Origin: Candidatus Aenigmatarchaeota archaeon
GTDB lineage: Archaea; Aenigmatarchaeota; Aenigmatarchaeia; QMZP01
Assembly (NCBI GenBank): GCA_016198585.1
Contig: JACQII010000009.1
Coordinates: 1 to 50,721, forward strand
Reading direction: 5' to 3'
Length of the DNA stretch: 50,721 nucleotides
The position numbers were made by a program, and so were the translations under genes. Numbering within the stretch: position 1 is the stretch's first letter; the number at the start of each line of letters is the position of its first letter. Under the pieces are notes generated by a model. The model did no database searches, had not been told where the DNA came from, and saw only the letters and a list, made by a program, of their open reading frames with translations. Below, piece by piece: positions 41,408 to 50,300 of this stretch.

Positions 41408-42862
41408 ATGGTCGCGATCCGGGACATGGAAGAGCGCGCCTACCAGACGAGGCTGGCGCAGGTGGCAGAACGAAAGAACACGCTGGTCTGCCTGCCGACG
41501 GGCATGGGCAAGACCAACATTGCCGTTATGGTCGCTGCTGCCCGCCTGGAACACTACCCGGGCTCCCAGGTGTTGGTCCTGGCACCGACCAAGCCGCTCG
41601 CGGCCCAGCACGCTCGGACATTCCAGAAGTTTCTCGACCTCGGAGCTGAACGTTTCCAGGTCGTCACCGGCGAGATTCCGCCCGAGGACCGGGCCGGCTT
41701 CTACAGCCGGACGCTGATCTTCGCCACCCCCCAGACCGTCCAGAAAGACCTGGCGGCAGAGCGCTGGAACCTCCGCAACGTCAGCCTGCTCGTGATCGAT
41801 GAGCTCCACCATGCGGTCGGCCGGTATGCCTATCCATTCATCGCGCAACGTTTCTTGGAGGAGGCACCCCACGCGCGCATCCTCGGCCTGACCGCCTCTC
41901 CCGGAAGCAGCAGGGAGAAGATCGCAGGCATCTGCAGGAACACGGGCATCGAGGCCGTCGAGATCGCTACTGAGGACGATCAGGACGTCCGGCCCTATGT
42001 CCAGGAGAAGGACATCGACTGGATTGAAGTCGAGCTTCCCGAGCGGTTCCGCCGGATCAAAGTCCTCTTGGAGGACGCCTACGCCACGCGCACGAGGCGG
42101 CTCGGCGTCAAGACGCGGCGCGAGCTGCTCTGGCTGCAGAAGAAGCTCCAGCAGACGATCCGGACCGGCAACCGGTCCGCCTTCGGGCTCTCTTCCTTGG
42201 TGGCCCAGGCCATGAAGATCGAGCATGCGCTTGGCCTCCTCGAGACCCAGACGATCCCTGTCCTGTGCCGGTATTTCCAGAAGCTCGAGGAAGATCCCTC
42301 CCGGGCCGCAGCTGCCCTCGCCAAGGACGCGTCCTTTTCCCGGGCAGTCGCCCTCACCGCCGAGCTCTTCCAGGAGGGGAGCCGCCATCCGAAGATGGGC
42401 CGGCTCTGCGCCCTCGTGGCAGCCAGCATGCCTTCCCGCGTCATCGTCTTCGCCAACTACCGGGACACGGTCAGGGAGATAGCCGAGGTCCTCGCGTCGG
42501 TGAAAGGGTGCCTGCCTGCCGTACTGGTCGGGCAGCGCGAAGGCCTCACCCAGAAGGAACAAATCGAGATCATCCGCCGCTACGAGATCGGGGAGGTGAA
42601 CTGCCTGGTCACGACGTCCATCGGCGAGGAGGGTCTGGACATCGAAGCGGCTGACCTCGCGGTCTTCTATGAGACCGTGCCCAGCGAGATCCGCCTCATC
42701 CAGCGCCGCGGCCGCGTCGGCCGGACGCGTGTCGGCAAGGTCAGCATCCTGGTCGCCAAAGGGACCCGGGACGAGGCCTACCGCTGGGCTTCCCTGCACC
42801 GGGAGCAGAAGATGAAGAGGACGCTGCAGGGCATGAAAAGCCCGCAGAAGACCCTCACGTGA
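41408..42862 (+). CDS. Hef/FANCM-type superfamily 2 helicase (no nuclease domain)
   Basis: DNA-dependent ATPase for branched or stalled replication forks. The 484 residues include Walker A PTGMGKTNIAV (about 33-43), motif Ia APTKPLAAQH, motif II IDELHHAVG (DELH in place of DEAH/DECH), motif III LTASPGS, and the helical insert (about 215-320) that Hef and FANCM place between the two RecA folds. The second RecA fold has VIVFANYRDTV, TSIGEEGLDIEAAD and motif VI QRRGRVGRT. It stops where the XPF-like nuclease of Hef would begin. That part is the separate gene at 38138. TFB follows downstream. Confidence 0.93.
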   Translation: MVAIRDMEERAYQTRLAQVAERKNTLVCLPTGMGKTNIAVMVAAARLEHYPGSQVLVLAPTKPLAAQHARTFQKFLDLGAERFQVVTGEIPPEDRAGFYSRTLIFATPQTVQKDLAAERWNLRNVSLLVIDELHHAVGRYAYPFIAQRFLEEAPHARILGLTASPGSSREKIAGICRNTGIEAVEIATEDDQDVRPYVQEKDIDWIEVELPERFRRIKVLLEDAYATRTRRLGVKTRRELLWLQKKLQQTIRTGNRSAFGLSSLVAQAMKIEHALGLLETQTIPVLCRYFQKLEEDPSRAAAALAKDASFSRAVALTAELFQEGSRHPKMGRLCALVAASMPSRVIVFANYRDTVREIAEVLASVKGCLPAVLVGQREGLTQKEQIEIIRRYEIGEVNCLVTTSIGEEGLDIEAADLAVFYETVPSEIRLIQRRGRVGRTRVGKVSILVAKGTRDEAYRWASLHREQKMKRTLQGMKSPQKTLT

Positions 42863-42863
42863 C

Positions 42864-42932
42864 GTATACAATGTATATGTTGCGGAACAGAAAACCTTAT
42901 AAAGGCTACGCGGTATAGTATTATACTTCGCG
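42864..42932 (+). promoter_or_regulatory. tfb promoter with two palindromic elements
   Basis: GTATACAATGTATAT (42864-42878) lies upstream of the TATA box CTTATAAAG (42896-42904). A perfect inverted repeat GTATAGTATTATAC (42913-42926), flanked by CGCG on both sides, covers the expected transcription start near 42927. A repressor bound there could control the tfb gene. Confidence 0.5.
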
Positions 42933-42959
42933 ATGTCAATATTCACTGCTCAGGGGTAA
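42933..42959 (+). CDS. Leader minicistron upstream of tfb (8 codons)
   Basis: ATG 42933 opens MSIFTAQG and stops with TAA at 42957-42959, two bases before the tfb ATG. It begins within a few bases of the predicted transcription start. Its last codons (CAG GGG) supply the purine-rich sequence before the tfb start, so its translation and that of TFB are probably linked. Confidence 0.42.
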   Translation: MSIFTAQG

Positions 42960-42961
42960 AA

Positions 42962-44053
42962 ATGAAACGGGCGAAAAAGAAGGGAACCCACAAGGCACAG
43001 AAACGGAGAGCGAAACAAACGTCCCACCCTCGCAGGGCCGTGAAACAATCCACCAAGGCAGTGGCTCAGCCTGCCGCCTCTTCTCGCCTTCCTGATCAGG
43101 CCCCCCCGCGCCGCGGTCCGGAGGCCTGCCCTGAATGCGGGTCGACCGCCATCACTCACGACCCTGTCCGCGGGGAGAATGTGTGCGGCAGTTGCGGATT
43201 CGTGATTGCCGAGTCCATGATTGACGTCACCCAGGAATGGCGCGCATTCGACGAGGACCAGCGCAGTCGCCGCGTGCGCACGGGCGCGGTCCTCACCCCG
43301 ACGAAGCACGACCAAGGCATCACCACCGAAATCGGGAAAGGCCGAGGCGAGCTTTTCAAGGTGTCGTCCAAGAAGCGCGCGCAATACTACCGCCTCACGA
43401 AATGGCACAAGCGCCTCATCAAGTCCCGTGACCGCAACCTCTCCTTCGCCCTCTCGGAGCTGCAGCGGCTCGTCTCACTCCTCAACCTGTCGAAAGCCGT
43501 CCACGAGAAGGTGGCCAAGCTCTACCAGCAGGCCGTGAACAAGGGTCTCGTGCGTGGCCGCTCGACGGAGTCGATCATCGCCGCTCTCCTGTATACGACC
43601 TGCCGCGAGGAAGGCGCTCCCCGGACGCTGGATGAGATCTCCAAGGCTTCAGGCATCAACAAGAAGGACATCGGCAAGACCTACCGGTACATCGCCCGCA
43701 AGCTCCGGATCCGGATCCTCCCGGCCAAGGCCCAGGACTACGTCCCCCGATTCGGATCGCTGCTCACCCTCTCCGAGCGCGTCCAAGTGCGGGCGGTCGA
43801 TGTTCTGGATGAGGCCGCCAAGTTCGACGTCACCTCAGGCAAGGGCCCGATCGGCGTCGCGGCCGCCGCTCTCTACATCGCAGCCGTCCTCGCCGGCGAG
43901 AAGAAGACCCAACGCGAGGTGGCGGACGTCATTGGCGTGACCGAAGTCACGATCCGCAACCGATACAAAGAAATGGTCGAGAGCCTCGGCATCAAGGACG
44001 AGGTCGAGGAAAAGGTCCGCGAAGAGGAAGAGACAGTCAAGAAGGCGCGCTGA
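42962..44053 (+). CDS. tfb: Transcription initiation factor TFB
   Basis: Bridges TBP on the TATA box and RNA polymerase. The 363 residues have a long Lys/Arg-rich N-terminal extension (1-55). The zinc ribbon (about 57-95, CPECGS and CGSCGF), the B-reader with EWRAFD, and two cyclin folds (about 155-250 and 260-345) follow, with IIAALLYTTCREEGAPRTL and RFGSLLTLSERVQVRAVDVL. The helix-turn-helix that reads the BRE is around TQREVADVIGVTEVTIRNRYKEM. The basic N-terminal extension is unusual compared with the typical 300-320-residue factor. It is the single TFB gene visible and could act on the many TATA boxes in this window. Confidence 0.95.
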   Translation: MKRAKKKGTHKAQKRRAKQTSHPRRAVKQSTKAVAQPAASSRLPDQAPPRRGPEACPECGSTAITHDPVRGENVCGSCGFVIAESMIDVTQEWRAFDEDQRSRRVRTGAVLTPTKHDQGITTEIGKGRGELFKVSSKKRAQYYRLTKWHKRLIKSRDRNLSFALSELQRLVSLLNLSKAVHEKVAKLYQQAVNKGLVRGRSTESIIAALLYTTCREEGAPRTLDEISKASGINKKDIGKTYRYIARKLRIRILPAKAQDYVPRFGSLLTLSERVQVRAVDVLDEAAKFDVTSGKGPIGVAAAALYIAAVLAGEKKTQREVADVIGVTEVTIRNRYKEMVESLGIKDEVEEKVREEEETVKKAR

Positions 44054-44089
44054 CGCCCGCCGACCCCTCATATAACACCGTAATACTCG

Positions 44090-44098
44090 TTTATATCC
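44090..44098 (+). promoter_or_regulatory. TATA box of the leader/winged-helix/giant surface protein operon
   Basis: GTTTATATC is centred 26-27 bp before ATG 44121 of the leader ORF, not before the winged-helix gene. Confidence 0.55.
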
Positions 44099-44120
44099 GG
44101 CCGCCGACAAATCTGTACTC

Positions 44121-44168
44121 ATGGTGGCATCGTCGCCACTAGTGATGGATGGCAGGGTCGGCGAGTAA
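44121..44168 (+). CDS. Leader minicistron (15 codons) overlapping the next start
   Basis: ATG 44121 opens MVASSPLVMDGRVGE, ending in TAA 44166-44168. The final A is the first base of the next start codon (TAATG). The TATA box at 44090-44098 makes it leaderless. No Shine-Dalgarno fits the downstream gene as well as re-initiation after this stop does, so the peptide may control expression of the surface-protein operon. Confidence 0.45.
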   Translation: MVASSPLVMDGRVGE

Positions 44169-44392
44169 TGGACAACTTTAGTGATGAAGTCAAACAGCAC
44201 ATTATTAAGACGATCACCAGCCACCCCGAGGGACTGACCATCCAGGACCTGGCCATGATCGTCGGCGCCCATCGCCAAACCGTCACCAAGTACGTCCTGT
44301 TCCTCGAGGGCGCGGGCATCATCGTCCGGCGCCGGGTCGGCTCCGCGACCCTCCACTACCTCAAGAAGCAGCTCAAGGGGGCGGCGATATGA
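44168..44392 (+). CDS. Small winged-helix regulator
   Basis: A 74-residue protein that is almost entirely a winged helix: EVKQHIIKTITSHPEGLTIQDLAMIVGAHRQTVTKYVLFLEGAG, then a wing with RRRVGSATLHYL. The QTVTKYV recognition helix is typical of small archaeal regulators. It overlaps the leader ORF before it (TAATG) and the giant surface gene after it (ATGA at 44389). It is therefore co-translated and probably controls its own operon (inference). Confidence 0.78.
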   Translation: MDNFSDEVKQHIIKTITSHPEGLTIQDLAMIVGAHRQTVTKYVLFLEGAGIIVRRRVGSATLHYLKKQLKGAAI

Positions 44393-47300
44393 AAGGCCGG
44401 CCCAGTCGCAGGCAAGCGGCTATTGTCGTGGCCGTGCTGGCGATCGTCACCGCAGGACTGGTACTGCAGGACGGTCTGGTCTCCATGAGACCGTTCGCGC
44501 CGGCCGAACCCGCCGTGGCGCTGATAGGAGCGTCCACGACCGACTTCCTCGTGGTGGACGGGACAGAGCACCTCATCGACAGCACGCTGATCGATGGGAT
44601 CGCTGTGACCCGGTCCTCAGAAACCCAGGGCGGCTTCACGAAGGTCACCTATGCCTTCCTGAACACAGGACCGGCCCGCGAGATCCGGTTTGTCTGGCGG
44701 AACCAGCTGGACACGGCCTACGACGCCCTGAATGACCGCCCGCTCGACCAGGATTTCACCATAGGCGATGCGGAGATGCGCCTGTCTTCAGGGGGGACGT
44801 ACAAATACTTCCTGACGTTCGCCGATGTCGCCGCGGCCTTCGGCAGCCTCGCCTCAGTCTATCAGTCATCTTCCCGCACGCTCACCGTCACCTCAGCCCC
44901 GCGGACGCTTGCCCAGGGCGAGGAGCTGGTCATGGACCCTGGAGGCGGCGCTGTGCCAGAGGTCGTCCTCAATGGACTGGCGAACAACTCTGTGCTCGCT
45001 GAAGACGCTGCGGCTTTCCTTAATTTCACCGCCACCGATGATCAAGATCCCCTCCAGGCGGTTCGGGTGTTCGGCTCGCACCTCACCACCCCCAACACCG
45101 AAGATCTGATTTACCAGAACAAGTCGGTTACCAACAACACCCCCCTCGCCTACAACTGGTCGGCAGCTCCCTGGGACGCCGACAACAATACGCTGGTGCT
45201 CTTCCATCTGGATAACCGCAGCGATTTCAACGAAACCCAGATCAGTATCCTCGATTTCTCCGGGCTGGTAACGGGCGATTATTTCAATGGAACCGGTTTC
45301 CAGGCTGCAGGCGGAGCCGTCCCTTCGATAAAGGGCAAGATCGCTGGCGGCTTCGACTTTATCGGTTCCGGGATTCGGAATAGGATCTTTATCGTCGAAA
45401 ATGATGCGAAGCTCCGCCTAACCGGTCCGTTCACGATCGAGGCCTGGGTGTACGACAACTCATCCGCCAGTCAGCGGACGACACGCACGATCACGGTAAA
45501 GGGAAGCGGAACCAACAAGAACTGGAACCTAACGGTTACTGATAATCCTCAAGTGCTCCGCTTCGAGACCTCATCTTCCGGAAGCGCCATTCTTGCAAAT
45601 TCTGCAACCTGGACAAAGGGTGAGTGGGTTCATGTTGCTGCGGTCTATAATGGATCCGCGGGCCTCCTCTATATCAATGGAGCTCTGGTGGCTACAGACA
45701 CCAGTGCCTCGGCTCCGAGCGTGAACCAGAGCAATATCAACATCGGAGATAATGGCATCCAAGGAAGCCTTTGGAATGGCTCGATCGACGAGTTCGTCAT
45801 CCACAACCGCAGCCTCAATGCCAGTGAGATCAAGGACCGGTTCCGCCTCCGGAATGACACCTACTTCTGGTACGTGGAGGCCGACGACGGGACGCTGAAA
45901 GCCAATTCGAGCACGAGCCGGGTCTACATCGGCGTGAAGCCGTCGGTCCCGACGCTGAACACTCCAGCGAATGCGACCAACTTCAGTTCAGTAGGCACGG
46001 GCCTGAACGTCACAGTCACCGACCTTGACGGGACGGCTCCGCTCGTTAGGATCTTCGGCGGGAACAGCAGCACGGGCAACCCGCTCCGCCTGCTCTACCA
46101 GAACACCAGCGTCACCTCGGGAGCGATCTTGCTCTACAATTGGTCAGTCCCGGTCCTGGTCAACGACACGGACGCGCAGGTGATCTACCACTTCGACAAC
46201 CGGTCCGACCTTGGTGAGAACGACAGCAACGTCTATGACTTCACTGGGAAGTACAACGGGACTATCAAGGGCAACCCGATCATCAACATGACCTCCAACC
46301 GCATCCTGGCCGGCCACATCGAGCTCGACGGCACCGGGGATTTCATCCACGTCAACGACTGCGATTTCACCTGCTACAAGGTGAAGAACACCACCTATCT
46401 CTTCTGGCTCAAGTCGACTGACGTCAGCGGCTTCAAGACCGTCGCTGCGGCCTGGGCAGCGGCCTTTACCTTGGGATTCGCGATCTACAGGAATGGGACC
46501 AGTCTAAGTGTCGCTTCTGATAATGCCATCCCCACCATCACGGAGACCGATTTCTTCTCCGCTGACGAGTGGGTCCATCTCGCTGTCGTCGTGTACGGGA
46601 ACAATACCATCGACATCTACCGGAACGGTGAACTCGTCCACAACGCGTCAATCAATGCCGTCACCGATGTTTCCGCGATCGAGAACTTCAAACTGGGAGC
46701 GCTCGTCGACGCGGGGACGAACGCCTGGAACGGCTGGATGGACGAGGTGGGCATCTACAACCGGTCGTTCACGAACCTGCAAGTCAGGGACGCCTACCGG
46801 CTGCGGGACGGGGACTATTACTGGTATGCGGATGCCGGCGACCTGGATGTGAGCAACATGAACCAGACACTCCAGCGCCAGTTTCTGCTGGACGCCGCCG
46901 TCCCCAACGTCACCATACTCTCCCCCGTGAACATCACCTATCCCAACCGCACGGTCAGCTTCAACGCATCCGTCCTGGAGGCTAACCCAGAGACCGGCCT
47001 CGTCCAGGTCAGCAAGGCAGGCAGCTGGGCGACCAACTACACCCTCACCAACTCCTCCGGGGTCTGGGGCTACACCAACACCAGCATGGACGACGGGACC
47101 TACACCGCCCAGTTCATCCTCAACGACACTGCAAGTAACAGGAACAATTCCCAGACCGTGACGTTCACGGTCGACGCCACCGTCCCTACCATCACCCTCA
47201 TCAGCCCGGCGAACAACTCAAATGTGAGCAACTCGCAATCGATCAGTGTCAATGCCACGGTGACCGACAATAATCCGACCCTGTTGGTAAAGATGTTCGG

Positions 47301-50300
47301 GTCAAACATCACCTCACTCAATGCGTCCCACCTTCTCTACTCCAAGCATCATAGTAACAACACCAACGCGACCTATGCCTGGTCTGGACCGCTCCTAGAA
47401 GCCGATAACACCTATCTGCTCCTGCTCCACCTGGACAATAACTCAGCCTTCGGTGAAAACGCCGCAACGGTTCTGGACTTCGCTTCAGGAGGTGGAGTGC
47501 AGAACGGTTCTATCGCCGGTGGGACCGGCGCCAGGTTCAACGTCTCGGGGAAAATAGGCGGTGCCTACGACTCGAACGCAACAGATGGCAACGCCATCGA
47601 CTTTGGCGATCAGGACACCCTCATCGGCTCGAACATCACCTATCTTGCATGGGTCCACCCCAGGACGGTGTCAGGCACGCATGGAATTATCGACAAATCA
47701 ACTAGCCTCCAGATCCCAGGAAAAGGACTCAGCATTGCCCAGCAAGGGAACAAGCTTCTTGTCGACATCAATGAATCGTCTGTTATTAACGTGCCTGGAT
47801 TTTTCGCTGCGAATACCTGGGTTCATATTGCCGTGGTCGTAGGTCCGACCGACATCACCCTGTATAAGAATGGGCTCTTCAACGCCACCGGAACCTACAT
47901 CCGCGTGGATAATAATGATCTTTCACTCTACGTGGGAAATACGCACGTATCTGGCACGACGCAAGAGTTCAACGGGCTCATTGACGAGGTGGCAATCATC
48001 AACCGAACCCTCGACGCAAACCAGGTCATGGATGCCTACCGGCTCCGGGACGGGACCTATTACTGGTACGTCAACGCCTCAGACAACATCTCGACGACCC
48101 AATCCTCAGCCTTCCAGTTCACGCTCGACGGAACTCCGCCCCAGGTCACGACCACCTCTCCGCCTTCGGGGAACATCTCCAACGTCACGGTCAACTTCAA
48201 CGCCTCGGTCCTGGAAGCGAACCCTGCGACCGGCGTCGTCCAGGTCACCCCTGACGGGCAAGGGGCGATCAACTATACCCTCGCGAACAAGTCAGGCGTC
48301 TGGGGTTACACGAACCTGAGCATGCCTGACAACCGATACGTAGTGGCGTTTATGATCAGCGATCAGAACGGAAATATGAATAATACCCAAACCGTGACCT
48401 TCACGGTCGACACCACAGCCCCGCTCATCACGAACATCACCTCGAATGCCAGCGGCATCATCTCCTCTACGGTTATCAACCTGACGGCGAATATCACGGA
48501 TGCCAACCTTCCGATCGTCCCGGCGAATGCCTCGGGGGACGCAGGCGCCACGAACGTGAGCCTGACCAAGAAAGAGGCCAATAAGTTCTCTGCAGAAACG
48601 ACTCCGGCGGCATTGGGCTGTTCATCAGCCGGGACATGCACGGTTACCGTCTATTTCCGTGATGCGGCTGGAAATCTGGGAACAGGCACCGGGACGATAG
48701 TGCTTGACACCTCGGTTCCCAACGTCACCCTCCTCTCTCCCGCCAACCAGTCGTACGAGAATTCCACCGTGAACTTCAACGTTTCGGTCCTGGAAGCCAA
48801 CCCCGCGTCCGGCGTCCTCGAGGTCACCCAGTCGGACGGAGCGAAGACGAACTACACTCTCGTCAACGAGTCAGGCGTCTGGGGCTACACTAACCAGTCC
48901 ATGGCTGAGGGGACATACAATGCCCGCTTCTACGTCAATGACACGGCGGGCAATATGAACGCCTCGGTCAACGTCACCTTCACTCTCGCCATCTTTCCCA
49001 AGGTCACCATCCTCTCCCCCGTCAACACCACCTACACTAACGGCACCGTCAGCTTCAACGTTTCGGTCCTTGAGCAGAATCCAGGATCCGGCCTCGTCCA
49101 GGTCAGCAAGGCAGGTAGCTGGGCGACCAACTACACCCTCACCAACGCCTCAGGAATCTGGGGATACACCAACACCAGCATGGGCGACGGGACCTACACC
49201 GCCCGCTTCTTCATCAACGACACCAACGGCAACATGAACAACACCGAGACTGTCATCTTCACTATCGAGAATCTGAATGTCGTCGCCTGCAAGACCCTCA
49301 CTATCGCCAATGCCACGTACACACTTTCCCAAAACCTCAGCACGGGTCAGATATGCTTCACCGTCCAGGCAAACAACATCACCATCAATCTGAACGGCTA
49401 CAATATCAGCGGAGTCCCTGGGGGAGGATATTCGGGAATATCGATCACCGGCTATAACCGGACAACCATCAAGAACGGGGGCATCATCGACTTCGGTGCC
49501 CATGGCATCTTCGCGGACCGGGCATTCTCCTCGAACTTCACCAACCTCACCATCAACGCAGTTGGCGGGTTGCGTGATGACACCTACGGGGCTTCGGGCA
49601 TCCTCCTCCTGAAGAGCAACTCTTCGACCGTGACGAACACGACCGTCAGCGGGACCAGCGAGTTGCTGGACCTCGACTATATCGGAATCGAGATCGAGTC
49701 CGGCTCCCACATTCTCCTCCAGTTCAACACCCTCCGAAACCTCGTAGCCGACCTCAATGAAGAGGGCATCGCCATCACAGGCGGGAGTGTGAACAACTCC
49801 ATCATTGGCAACCGCCTCGACTCCCATACAGGATGGGGAATCCACCTGGCATCAGCATCATCCAACCGGGTAGAGAACAACACCGTCGGCAACTTTACCA
49901 CAGGGATATTCCTGGATGTTGCCGCCAACAACAATACTGTGTACAATAATACACTCGACTCGAACGATGAGGGACTCGATTTCTTGGCGGGGAAAAACAA
50001 CAACATCACCCTCCTGCGCATCGTGAACTCATCAGGTGGGAGCGCGATCCAAATACGAACGAACATCGTCAACACCAACGCCGACAACAACAGCCTCACG
50101 AGCGTCACTGTCCTGACGACGAATGCAAGCTTCTATGATCTCGATGTGAGCGCTGCCGTCAATGGAACAATATATGTTGATACTTTCCTCGCAAACTACA
50201 CGTTCCAAGGCTCGGGAGGGAAGGCGACGTTCCGTGACACCGGAGAAGGTGAGGTCACGTTCCTCGAGCCGGCCAACGGCTCCGGCTTCAACATCAGCGC

